Shown piece by piece: positions 26,845 to 34,793 of a stretch of 64,000 bases of DNA. The first letter of the stretch is position 1, and every line of letters starts with the position of its first letter. The position numbers and the translations under genes were made by a program. The notes under the pieces are model-generated. The model saw only the letters and a list, made by a program, of their open reading frames with translations, had not been told where the DNA came from and did no database searches. The DNA is from Streptomyces hayashii (GTDB taxonomy: Bacteria > Actinomycetota > Actinomycetes > Streptomycetales > Streptomycetaceae), in assembly GCF_024539815.1 (NCBI RefSeq), contig NZ_JAHHIU010000098.1:1-64000 (forward strand), given 5' to 3'.

Positions 26845-26994
26845 CCGGAAAGGGTACGGGGCGGCTCCGGGGCATCACCCCGACATCGCCCCGCAGCCCC
26901 GACGTCGCCCCGCAGCCCCGTCCTCGCCGGTGAACGGCCGTGGCGCCGCGCCCGTATGCAGTCCTGACTGCTCTCGGAGAGGCGCGATGATCAC

Positions 26995-27840
26995 GTGACG
27001 GCTCGCTCTCCCCACTCCGGGCACCGCAGATCCCAGAACAGGACCCCGCTGATCGCCGCGGTCGCGGCCGGCGTGCTCAGCCTCGCGATCGCGGCGCAGG
27101 CCGCTCTCGCGACCGAGACCGAGACCGGCGGCACGGCGGCGGGTGCGCGCGTGCTCGACGTGCCGCGGGCGGCCGGCGAGGAGCACCTCACCGCGACCCG
27201 GCGGGTCACCGGCGTGTTCGACGGAGCGCGGACCCGGTTCACCGGAGCGGGCGCGCCGGCCGGGAACGGTGGGGAGGAGGGGCAGGGCCCGTTGTTCGAA
27301 CTCGCCGACGGCGCCGTCCTGAAGAACGTGATCATCGGCTCTCCGGCCGCGGACGGCGTGCGCTGCCTGGGCAGCTGCACCCTGGAGAACGTGTTCTGGG
27401 AGGACGTGGGCGAGGACGCGGCGACCTTCCTCGGCGCGTCGGCCCACGCCACGTACCTCGTCAGCGGCGGTGGCGCCGCCCGGGCGGCGGACAAGGTGTT
27501 CCGGTTCGACGGCGCGGGCACGCTGACCGTGCGGAACTTCGCGGTGGCCGACTTCGGCGAGCTGGTCAGCTCGTGCGGCGACTGTGCGACGCAGTTCCGG
27601 CGCGACGTGGTGCTGAAGAACGTCACGGCCACGGCTCCCGGCGGCGAACTGGTGGGGATCAACGCCGACTTCGGCGACACCGCCCGGCTGAGCGGTGTCA
27701 CCGTGCTCGGCGATCCCGACCGGAGGATCGTGCCCTGCCGAACGTTCCGAAGTGCCACCGGCGCCGAGCCCGAGCAGTCCGACACGGCGGCGGACGGCGT
27801 GAACTGCGTGTTCGAGCGGGCCGACATCAGGTTCGGCTGA
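26995..27840 (+). CDS. Secreted pectate lyase, polysaccharide lyase family 3
   Basis: The 281-residue protein has a signal peptide ending near ALATETE. A PL3 right-handed beta-helix follows: FELADGAVLKNVIIGSPAADG, then GVRCLGSCTLENVFWEDVGEDAATF. These Asp/Glu clusters bind Ca2+, and the later Lys/Arg (KVFRFDGAG, RDVVLKNV) matches the catalytic base region. It cleaves polygalacturonate by beta-elimination outside the cell and contributes to plant-litter use. The cysteines fit disulfides. GTG start. A strong terminator follows directly. Confidence 0.93.
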   Translation: MTARSPHSGHRRSQNRTPLIAAVAAGVLSLAIAAQAALATETETGGTAAGARVLDVPRAAGEEHLTATRRVTGVFDGARTRFTGAGAPAGNGGEEGQGPLFELADGAVLKNVIIGSPAADGVRCLGSCTLENVFWEDVGEDAATFLGASAHATYLVSGGGAARAADKVFRFDGAGTLTVRNFAVADFGELVSSCGDCATQFRRDVVLKNVTATAPGGELVGINADFGDTARLSGVTVLGDPDRRIVPCRTFRSATGAEPEQSDTAADGVNCVFERADIRFG

Positions 27841-27842
27841 CG

Positions 27843-27883
27843 CGTCCCGGCGTCGTCGCGGAGGGGTCGACGACGCCGGGACG
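27843..27883. terminator. 16-bp perfect stem-loop after pectate lyase
   Basis: CGTCCCGGCGTCGTCG (27843-27858) pairs perfectly with 27868-27883 around a nine-base loop, starting two bases past the TGA. It is the strongest hairpin in the window. Confidence 0.85.
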
Positions 27884-28104
27884 TACGGAAGTCGACCGCT
27901 TCGCGCACCGCCCGCCGCGCCGTCGGCCTGCTCCTACGCCGGAGCGCGTGCAAGCTCGACGACGGACGGGTCGGCCTGTCGACCGCGTACGGCCCCTCCG
28001 GCCACGAGTTCGTCACGGGCGCCCTCACCGCCCGCATCGGCCGCCGCGACGGCGTCGTCGGCGAGATCCGAGCGGAACTCGCCGGGCGGCCCGAGTCGTT
28101 GTAA
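27884..28104 (+). pseudogene. Coding remnant, C-terminal fragment without a start
   Basis: A plus-strand frame ending at TAA 28102-28104 has about 93 percent G or C at third positions over roughly 70 codons. It reads smoothly (KLDDGRVGLSTAYGPSGHEF, then TARIGRRDGVVGEIRAEL), but no start codon precedes it and the frame runs back into the pectate lyase terminator. It looks like the tail of a gene truncated when this boundary formed. I cannot name the family. The rest of the gap to 28231 shows nothing. Confidence 0.4.
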
Positions 28105-28231
28105 GGGCGCGGCCGGGCCTTCGCCGTCACCCGCACCCCAGCACGGACCGCTACGACGTGACGGTGCCCCGGTCGCCGACTCCCTCACCGCCGGGAGGAG
28201 TCGAGACGCGCGGTCCGAGCAGCTTGCGTGG

Positions 28232-29920
28232 TCACAGCTTGGCCCCGAAGTTCTGCGTCCACCACGGGCCGCCCGCCCCGTCGTGGATCCCCACGCCGAT
28301 GTTCTTGAAGGCGCAGTTGAGGATGTTGGCCCGGTGGCCGGGGCTGTTCATCCAGGACGTCATCACCGACTGGGCCGTCTGCTGCCCCATCGCGATGTTC
28401 TCCCCGTACGTGGACCAGCGGTAGCCCGCGGCCGTGATGCGCTTCCCGGGGTCGGCGCCGTCGGGGTCGGTGTGGTCGAAGAAGTCGCGGGCGGCCATGT
28501 CGTCGGAGTGCCCCTGCGCGGCCTTGCGCAGCAGGGGATCCTCGGTGAGGGGCCCGCAACCGGCCGTCGCCCGCTCCTGGTTGACGAGCGCGATCACCTG
28601 GGCCGAGCGGTCGGACGACCCGGACAGCACGGTCGCCTTCGAGGAGGCCGGCGGACGGGACCGGGCCGGCTTCGCGGCGGGCGGCGCGGACGCGGCAGCG
28701 CTCTTGCGGGGCCTCGGCGAGGCGCTCGCGCTCGGCGACGCCGACGCGGACGCGGACGCCGTCGGGGAAGGGGATGGCGACGGCGAGGACTCGGCGCCGA
28801 TGTCGGGCGTGGGGCGGCCCGAGACCAGCGCGTCGTCCACGGGCCGCACGGCGGTGCTGTCCTGGGCCCCGCCCTCCGGCCGCAGGCCGAAGTAGAAGAA
28901 GCCGCCGCCGGCCACGCACGCCGCCACGACCGCGCCGCCGACCGCGCGTCGCCGAGTGCGCCGCTTGCGCCGGGTCGCGGTACGGGAGGCGGTCCGGCCG
29001 GCCGAACGGCGCGAGCCGGACCGGACGGTGACGTCCGGTCCCCCCTCGGTGACGTCCGGCCCGCCCTCGTGGACGTCCGATCCAGCCTCGGGGAGGGAGG
29101 ACGTCGAGCCGGCCAGGGCGACGGCGTCGGCGGCGGAGCGCGTCCGCGCGAGCAGTGCGGACGACGCCGCGACCAGCGCGAGACCGGCCAGCAGCCCCTC
29201 CGCGGGCACCAGTCCGCTCCACAGACCGGAGCACTGTGCGCACTCGCGCGCGTGCCGGGCTATGCGCTTGCGCCACAGCGCCGAGGGCCGGCCGTCCCAG
29301 CCCGCGAGCTCGACGCGCAGTTCCTGGCACGGCGGCCGCGCGTCCACGGCCCGCACGACCACGCGGGCCGCCTCAAGCTGAGCCTTCATCCGCTGGACGC
29401 GGACCGCCGTGTGCTGCGGCGTCAGGGCGAGAGCCTCGGCGATCTCGGTCCGGGTCAGTTCACCGGCGCACTCCAGCCACCACAGGGACAGCAGCCCCCG
29501 GTCGTCCGGCTCCAGCCAGCGCGTGGCGCGCGCGGTCTCCTGCCGCTGTCCGGACAGCTGCAGTCGCACGATCGTCAGGTCGACGAAGTCGGCGCCCGGA
29601 TCGGCCACTTCGTCGGCCTCCTCCACGGCCGCCCGCGCCGGCTGCTGCCGGTTCCAGTGCGCCCGGACCTGGTTCATGGCGATCGCGACCAGCCAGGAGC
29701 GGAAGCTCTCCGGATCGCGCAGCGCGCCGAGCGAGTCCAGGGCGCGCAGCATGGTGTCCTGCACGACGTCGTCCACGTCCACCGAACCGTTCAGCGCCCG
29801 GCCCACGATGTTGTAGACGAGCGGGAGGTACTCGCCGACGAGCGCGTCCTGGGCATGCTGATCGCCCGCTCGCGCGGCGGCCACCAGAGCCGTCGCCTCC
29901 ACCGTGTGCCGTTCACTCAT
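28232..29920 (-). CDS. ECF sigma factor fused to anti-sigma-like zinc motif, membrane segment and CAP domain
   Basis: The 562-residue protein joins five parts. Sigma region 2 is at about residues 24-92 (VDDVVQDTMLRALDSLG, FRSWLVAIAMNQVRAHW) and region 4 at about 125-185 (LTRTEIAEALALTPQHTAVRVQRMKAQL). Residues 223-230 are HARECAQC, the HxxxCxxC signature of zinc anti-sigma (ZAS) domains. A basic patch RRKRRTRRR precedes a membrane helix (about 326-345). A Ser/Pro/Ala linker (378-430) leads to a C-terminal CAP/SCP domain (437-562; HSDDMAARDFFDHTDPDG, YGENIAMG, WMNSPGHRANILN). Positive charge before the helix places the sigma part inside and CAP outside. Sigma release would probably need proteolysis (inference). 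ATG 29920 follows AGGGAAG. Confidence 0.9.
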   Translation of the reverse strand: MSERHTVEATALVAAARAGDQHAQDALVGEYLPLVYNIVGRALNGSVDVDDVVQDTMLRALDSLGALRDPESFRSWLVAIAMNQVRAHWNRQQPARAAVEEADEVADPGADFVDLTIVRLQLSGQRQETARATRWLEPDDRGLLSLWWLECAGELTRTEIAEALALTPQHTAVRVQRMKAQLEAARVVVRAVDARPPCQELRVELAGWDGRPSALWRKRIARHARECAQCSGLWSGLVPAEGLLAGLALVAASSALLARTRSAADAVALAGSTSSLPEAGSDVHEGGPDVTEGGPDVTVRSGSRRSAGRTASRTATRRKRRTRRRAVGGAVVAACVAGGGFFYFGLRPEGGAQDSTAVRPVDDALVSGRPTPDIGAESSPSPSPSPTASASASASPSASASPRPRKSAAASAPPAAKPARSRPPASSKATVLSGSSDRSAQVIALVNQERATAGCGPLTEDPLLRKAAQGHSDDMAARDFFDHTDPDGADPGKRITAAGYRWSTYGENIAMGQQTAQSVMTSWMNSPGHRANILNCAFKNIGVGIHDGAGGPWWTQNFGAKL

Positions 29921-30177
29921 TGCAGCTTCCCTGTCGTCGAATGCGAGCGATGCCGTCCGTCGCATCGGGGATCTCCCAGGGAGCGGCGGATAACAGTTCT
30001 TCGGAAAAACGTGCGAGGGCAGAGCCTGGCCGCCCGGCGGTCCTCGGTGCAATGGAGGCGGTCACATCCCGGCGTCCTTGTGCGATCCCGTGCAACCAGC
30101 GGGGCGTGTCGCATGTCTTTGTCACTGAAAGCGGATGATTGCCTCATCCGTCCCGACTCGTTCCGACGGGGGAACCC

Positions 30178-30630
30178 ATGAGTCTCGCTCGCATCCGAAC
30201 CCGCGGCGTCCTGTCGGCCGCTGCCCTCCTCGCCCTGGCGACGACCGCCCTCGGCGCGTCCGACGCCGGAGCCTCGACCGCACGGGCCGCGGCGCCCGGG
30301 ACGCGTCAGATCGCCTCGTCCGTCCTCGGCGCCGACTACAAGGTCACCCTCACCGCCCTGCGGTCGACCGGCGACGCCTACGCCGCTTCGGTGCGGATGC
30401 AGGTGTACACGCGCTCCGGCGGCGCCTGGAAGGAGTCGGACCGCGTGACGGTGGGCGACGTGGACGGCTGGTTCTGGTACCCGCTGACGGGCAGCGGCGC
30501 CGTCTGCCGGTTCTCGACCGCCGGCACCGAGCCCGCGCCGATCGAGGTGAGCCTGTTGCTCACCCCGTCCCTGGGCTGCTCCGAGCCGGCGCACTACGTC
30601 GTCAGGCACGGCAAGGTCCACGCCGGCTGA
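30178..30630 (+). CDS. Secreted hypothetical protein, 150 residues
   Basis: A signal peptide (RIRTRGVLSAAALLALATTALGA, cleavage near Ala-Ser-Asp 27) precedes a small beta-rich domain. VTLTALRSTGDAYAASVRMQVYTRSGGAWKE and two cysteines that may pair stand out. No enzyme motif is seen and I do not recognise the family. It diverges from the sigma-CAP gene across 257 bp, so it is a plausible member of that sigma factor's regulon (inference). ATG start after GGGGGAA. Confidence 0.75.
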   Translation: MSLARIRTRGVLSAAALLALATTALGASDAGASTARAAAPGTRQIASSVLGADYKVTLTALRSTGDAYAASVRMQVYTRSGGAWKESDRVTVGDVDGWFWYPLTGSGAVCRFSTAGTEPAPIEVSLLLTPSLGCSEPAHYVVRHGKVHAG

Positions 30631-30732
30631 ACGCATCTGCGGCCATGGCCCGGCCCTACGGCCGCTGTTGCCCAGGGACTCGCCGTCGGCGCGGGTCCCT
30701 GTCGCGGGGGTCGCGGTACTACTGTCGCCGAC

Positions 30733-31923
30733 ATGGACCGTGACGGCCGAGGATGGCTCCCCTGTCTGCTCGGCGGCGCGGTGTTCGCCGTGTGCATGGC
30801 CGGCACCACGTTGCCCACGCCCCTTTACGGCCTGTATCAGGACAAGTTCGGCTTCTCCGAACTGACGGTCACCGTCGTGTACGCGGTGTACGCCTTCGGC
30901 GTCATCGGCGTGCTGCTGCTGGCGGGCAACGCCTCCGACACGGTGGGCCGGCGGACGGTGCTGCTGTGGGGCCTGGGCTGCGCGGCGGCGAGCGCCGTCT
31001 GCTTCCTGTGCGCCACCGGGCTGGGCTGGCTGTACGCGGGGCGGCTGCTGTCGGGGCTGTCGGCCGGCCTGTTCACCGGGGCCGCCACGGCCTATGTGAT
31101 GGACCTGGCCCCCCGGGGCGGGGCGTCCCGGGCCACCCTCGTGGCGACGGCCGCCAACATGGGCGGGCTGGGCTGCGGCCCACTGCTCGCCGGACTGCTC
31201 GCGCAGTACGCGCCCTGGCCGCTGTATCTGCCGTTCGCCGTGCACCTCGTCCTGGTGGCCTGCTCGGCCGCCGTCGTGGCGCGCCTTCCGGAGACGGTGC
31301 GCGATCGCAGGCCGGCGAGCAGCGTACGGCCGCGGCGGCCGGCCCTGCCCGCGCAGGTGCGGGCGGTGTTCGGACCGGCGGCGACCGCCTCGTTCGTGGG
31401 GTTCGCCCTGTTCGGCGTGTTCACCTCGGTCAGCCCCGCGTTCCTCGCCGAGTCCCTCGACGTTCGCAACCACGCCGTCAGCGGTCTGGTCGTCGCGCTG
31501 GCGTTCTTCGCCTCGACGGGCGGGCAGTCGGCCGTCGGCCGGATCGGGGTGGGGCGTTCGCTGCCCCTGGGCTGCGCCGCGCTGCTGGGCGGGCTGGCGC
31601 TGCTCGCGGGTGCGCTGCGCTGGGAGTCGCTGCCGCTGGTGGTGCTGAGCGCGGTCGTCGGCGGCGCCGGACAGGGGCTGGCGTTCCGCGCGGCGCTGTC
31701 CGCCGTGGCCGAGGCGTCTCCGCCGGAGCGGCGGGCGGCGGTGATCTCGGCGCTCTTCGTGGTGGCGTACGCGGGCATCTCGGTGCCGGTGATCGGCGTG
31801 GGTCTGCTGACGGGCCCGCTCGGTCTGGAGGGCGCCGGGCTGGTGTTCATCGCGTGCATGGCCGTCCTCGTCTCGGCCGCGGCCGCCTATCTGTTCCGCC
31901 GGCCGTTGCCGGTGAGGGCGTGA
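30733..31923 (+). CDS. MFS transporter, 12 TM drug-efflux type
   Basis: The 396-residue protein is hydrophobic throughout, with about 12 membrane helices. The MFS loop 2-3 motif is LLLAGNASDTVGRRTVLLWG, and a central charged loop (RDRRPASSVRPRRPA) divides the two halves. This fits proton-driven efflux or sugar-type MFS carriers; substrate is not deducible. ATG start. It is not clearly linked to a regulator. A 29-codon peptide gene follows 205 bp downstream. Confidence 0.88.
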   Translation: MDRDGRGWLPCLLGGAVFAVCMAGTTLPTPLYGLYQDKFGFSELTVTVVYAVYAFGVIGVLLLAGNASDTVGRRTVLLWGLGCAAASAVCFLCATGLGWLYAGRLLSGLSAGLFTGAATAYVMDLAPRGGASRATLVATAANMGGLGCGPLLAGLLAQYAPWPLYLPFAVHLVLVACSAAVVARLPETVRDRRPASSVRPRRPALPAQVRAVFGPAATASFVGFALFGVFTSVSPAFLAESLDVRNHAVSGLVVALAFFASTGGQSAVGRIGVGRSLPLGCAALLGGLALLAGALRWESLPLVVLSAVVGGAGQGLAFRAALSAVAEASPPERRAAVISALFVVAYAGISVPVIGVGLLTGPLGLEGAGLVFIACMAVLVSAAAAYLFRRPLPVRA

Positions 31924-32128
31924 GTCCTGGGCGAGCGGTGGGCGCGGGCATGGGTGGCAGTCCGGCGGTCGCGGGCGGCTGACCGCCGGTGCGCCGAGGC
32001 GTCCGCCCGGCGCGGGCCCGCACACGCTTGGCCGCGTCCGTACGAGTGGCTTCGGTCCGCCGGCGAACCGACAGGGGGCCGACGGGCGTTGGGCAGAACC
32101 CAGCCGTCATCACCGGAAAGGCCCTTCG

Positions 32129-32218
32129 ATGCGACGTACCGCCCTCCTGGCCGTCTGCGCTCTGGTCAGCGCCGCAGCCACGGGATTCTTCACCACCAGC
32201 GCCCTGCGCAGCCGTTGA
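32129..32218 (+). CDS. 29-residue hydrophobic peptide
   Basis: An ATG with GGAAAGG upstream opens a 30-codon frame encoding MRRTALLAVCALVSAAATGF followed by FTTSALRSR. It has two basic residues then a hydrophobic stretch, so it resembles a signal peptide or a single-span small membrane protein. Third positions are mostly G/C. A hairpin follows five bases past the stop. Small membrane peptides of this kind are often missed; function unknown. Confidence 0.45.
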   Translation: MRRTALLAVCALVSAAATGFFTTSALRSR

Positions 32219-32222
32219 CGCA

Positions 32223-32259
32223 CGGGCCGGGGCGGCGGCGTTCCCGCTTCCCCGGCCCG
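32223..32259. terminator. 10-bp perfect stem-loop between convergent genes
   Basis: CGGGCCGGGG (32223-32232) pairs with 32250-32259 around a 17-base loop. It serves the small peptide gene and, from the other side, the MFS gene ending at 32322. Confidence 0.55.
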
Positions 32260-32321
32260 GCGCACGGGCCGCTTCCGCGGTCTCCCGCGACCCCGCGGTC
32301 GCCGGGTCCGGCCCTTCCCGC

Positions 32322-33932
32322 TCAGCGGCGGTCGACCCGTTCCCCGGACTCCTCGTCGCCGGTCCCCCTGCCGCCGGGATGCCGGAGCGCGCACAGGTAG
32401 CCGACGCCGAGGGCGACGGCCATGCCGTAGAACACCCACTGGTTGGCCTCGGCGAAGTCCATGCGGATCGCCGACATCGACTCGCGCACCGTCCGCGCGA
32501 CCGCGCCGTCGCCGCCGAGCTGCCGGTTGTCGCCGCTGCCGGTCACCGTCTCCGCGACGTTCCTCGCCGCGTCGCCCGCCGCCGCCGACGGCACCCCGTG
32601 CGATTCGAGCGTGTTCTTGACGTTGTCGGTCATGGAGTGGGTCAACAGCGTGCCGAACAGCGCCAGTCCGACGCTTGCCGCGTAGTTGCGGATGGTCTGG
32701 GTGATGCCGGTGACCTCCCCGTAGGAGGCGTCGATCGCCCGGTTGACGGCGTCCGTGGAGGCGGGCGCGAGGATGAAGCCGATACCGGCCCCCGCCAGGG
32801 CCGCATAGGGCCACTGGTCGTGCATGGACAGGTCGGTCAGCTTCCCGGCCCAGAGCGCGAAGCCGACGGCGCCGACCACGCAGCCCAGTTTCATGGTCGG
32901 CCGGGCGCCGCGCTTGTCCAGGATCCGCCCGCCCCACTGGGAGGCGAGCGCGAAGCCCACGAAGAAGTACAGCAGGTACAGGGCGGCCTGGTTGGGCGAG
33001 GCGCTCAGGGACACCTGGGCGTAGACGGAGGCGAAGAAGAACAGCGGGACGAACGCGAGCATCGCGAAGAACAGCACGAGCCCGTCCACCACGAAGGCGC
33101 GGTCGCGGAAGACGGCCAGCTTGACCAACGGATGCTCCGTGCGCAGCTCGTAGCGGCAGAACAGCCACAGCACGCCGAGACCGCCGACGATGCAGATCCA
33201 GGTGAACGCGCTGTCCCATCCCCACGCCGACGCCTGCTGGAAGCCCAGCACGCTCGCGCCCATGCCGAGCGCGATGAGCGCGGCGCCGGGCACGTCCAGG
33301 GGTTCGTGGCGGCGGCGGTCGGACACCCGGGCCAGAGCGGTCAGGACGAGCGCGACGACGGCCACGGGCACGTTGACCCAGAAGATCGCCCGCCAGGTCC
33401 AGTCGGTGAGCCAGCCGCCGAGCAGCGGGCCGATGGCCGTCAACGCCCCGGTGACGCCGAAGAACAGGGCCAGCGCACGTCCGCGCCGCTCCACCGGGAA
33501 GACCGCGACCACCACCGCCAGCGCGGCGGGGAAGAGCAGGGCGGCGCCCAGTCCCTGGGTCGTCCGGAAGACGATGAGCCAGGTCAGGGCGAAGTCGCCC
33601 CGGGGGACGCAGCCGCACAGCACCGACGAGACCACGAACACGACGGTTCCCGCCACGACGACCCGCCGGGGACCGAGCAGGTCGGCCAGGCGTCCCCCGA
33701 GCGCGAAGAACGCGGCCAGGGACAGCAGATAGGCGTTGACGACCCACTGCATGCCGGAGGCGGACAGACCGAGTTCGTGGACGATGTCCGGCGTCGCGAT
33801 CGACACGATGGTCTGGTCGATGAACGTCATCGCCACCGCGAACATCATGGCCGCGAGAGCCACTGACTGTGAAGGAGCACCCCGGTCCGCGGGCACGTCG
33901 CCCGCCTGCTGTTTGGTGTACATGCCAGTCAT
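32322..33932 (-). CDS. MFS multidrug transporter, DHA2 (EmrB/QacA) family, 14 TM
   Basis: The roughly 536-residue protein has the DHA2 signature FIDQTIVSIATPDIVHELGL. The motif A region GGRLADLLGPRRV and motif C WLTDWTWRAIFWVNVPV place it with 14-helix drug exporters. A long loop near residues 465-500 precedes the last helix. Start candidates are ATG 33932 (MTGMYTKQQ) and ATG 33923; the ribosome site is weak for both. It lies 134 bp behind the flavin reductase gene on the same strand and may be co-expressed. Substrate unknown. Confidence 0.9.
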   Translation of the reverse strand: MTGMYTKQQAGDVPADRGAPSQSVALAAMMFAVAMTFIDQTIVSIATPDIVHELGLSASGMQWVVNAYLLSLAAFFALGGRLADLLGPRRVVVAGTVVFVVSSVLCGCVPRGDFALTWLIVFRTTQGLGAALLFPAALAVVVAVFPVERRGRALALFFGVTGALTAIGPLLGGWLTDWTWRAIFWVNVPVAVVALVLTALARVSDRRRHEPLDVPGAALIALGMGASVLGFQQASAWGWDSAFTWICIVGGLGVLWLFCRYELRTEHPLVKLAVFRDRAFVVDGLVLFFAMLAFVPLFFFASVYAQVSLSASPNQAALYLLYFFVGFALASQWGGRILDKRGARPTMKLGCVVGAVGFALWAGKLTDLSMHDQWPYAALAGAGIGFILAPASTDAVNRAIDASYGEVTGITQTIRNYAASVGLALFGTLLTHSMTDNVKNTLESHGVPSAAAGDAARNVAETVTGSGDNRQLGGDGAVARTVRESMSAIRMDFAEANQWVFYGMAVALGVGYLCALRHPGGRGTGDEESGERVDRR

Positions 33933-34030
33933 CCACTCAGTCTGCTCCGGCTCCGGTGACGCCGCATGCGGTGAGCGGTGAGACGCGCGCCGGAGGACCC
34001 CGCCGCAGGTCAGGCCGGTCGGACCGGTCC

Positions 34031-34090
34031 GACCGGTCAGTCCACCGGATGGCCCGGTTCGACCGGTCAGTCCACCGGATGGCCCGGTTC
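34031..34090. repeat. Exact 30-bp tandem duplication over a stop codon
   Basis: GACCGGTCAGTCCACCGGAT plus the next ten bases occurs twice head to tail (34031-34060 and 34061-34090). The second copy, which comes first for the minus-strand gene, carries the last codons and stop of the flavin reductase gene (34067-34069); the other repeats that tail downstream. Confidence 0.95.
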
Positions 34091-34579
34091 GATGGGAGCC
34101 GCGTCGGCGAGCCGCAGCAACGGCGGCTCGTCCGCCGCTTCCGCCGCGTCCGTGCGGGGCTCCTGTCCGCCGGCCTGCACCGGCTCCAGGACGAAGCCGA
34201 CGTGATCGCCCCCGTCGACCCGTTGCTCGATCCTGCCGACCAGCCACGCGCACGCGTCCGGCAGGACGACGGCCCCGCCGTGCCCCTCCCGGCTGCGGAT
34301 GTGCGCGAACTTGTCCATCTCGTCGCCGGTCTCCCCGCCGAACAGGGCGGCAAGCCGGTGCTGTCGGGACGTCAGCAGGTGCACCGCGAGGAACTCGGCC
34401 TCACGGGCCACCTCGTAGGTGCGGTTCACCTTGGACAGCCACACCACGAACCGCACCGGTCGCATCGAGCACTGTGAGGCGAACCCGACGAGGCAGCCCG
34501 CCCGCTCACCGCCCGCGGCGGCCGTCACCACGCACATGTCCGGGTTCAGCCGTTCGATGAACGCGTCCGTGTCCACCAT
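34067..34579 (-). CDS. Flavin reductase-like FMN-binding protein
   Basis: The 170-residue protein has the flavin_reductase split-barrel pattern: DMCVVTAAAGGERAGCLVGFASQCSMRPVRFVVWLSKVNRTYEVA, then FLAVHLLTSRQHRLAALFGGETGDEMDKF. Members reduce FMN/FAD with NAD(P)H for a partner monooxygenase, or use bound flavin themselves. No monooxygenase is adjacent. ATG at 34579 with GGAGG nine bases upstream. The 3' end has been tandemly duplicated (30-bp repeat). A DHA2 exporter gene follows on the same strand. Confidence 0.87.
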   Translation of the reverse strand: MVDTDAFIERLNPDMCVVTAAAGGERAGCLVGFASQCSMRPVRFVVWLSKVNRTYEVAREAEFLAVHLLTSRQHRLAALFGGETGDEMDKFAHIRSREGHGGAVVLPDACAWLVGRIEQRVDGGDHVGFVLEPVQAGGQEPRTDAAEAADEPPLLRLADAAPIEPGHPVD

Positions 34580-34793
34580 GATCGTGTTCCTCCGCATCGG
34601 GGCCCCGCCGCCGCTCGTGCACCGGCGAGTACAGCGTGCCCGCCGCTCTCCCCTTCTCACGGGTTCTCACGGGGACGCCTGCTCGGCCGGCGGGGGCTCC
34701 CTGCGTCCCCCGAAACGCGGTCCCAGCGGGAGGCCCGGGGCGCGGGGCGCGCCCGAGGTGCGGGGCGGTCCGGACGGGTGGAAGCTGGCGATC

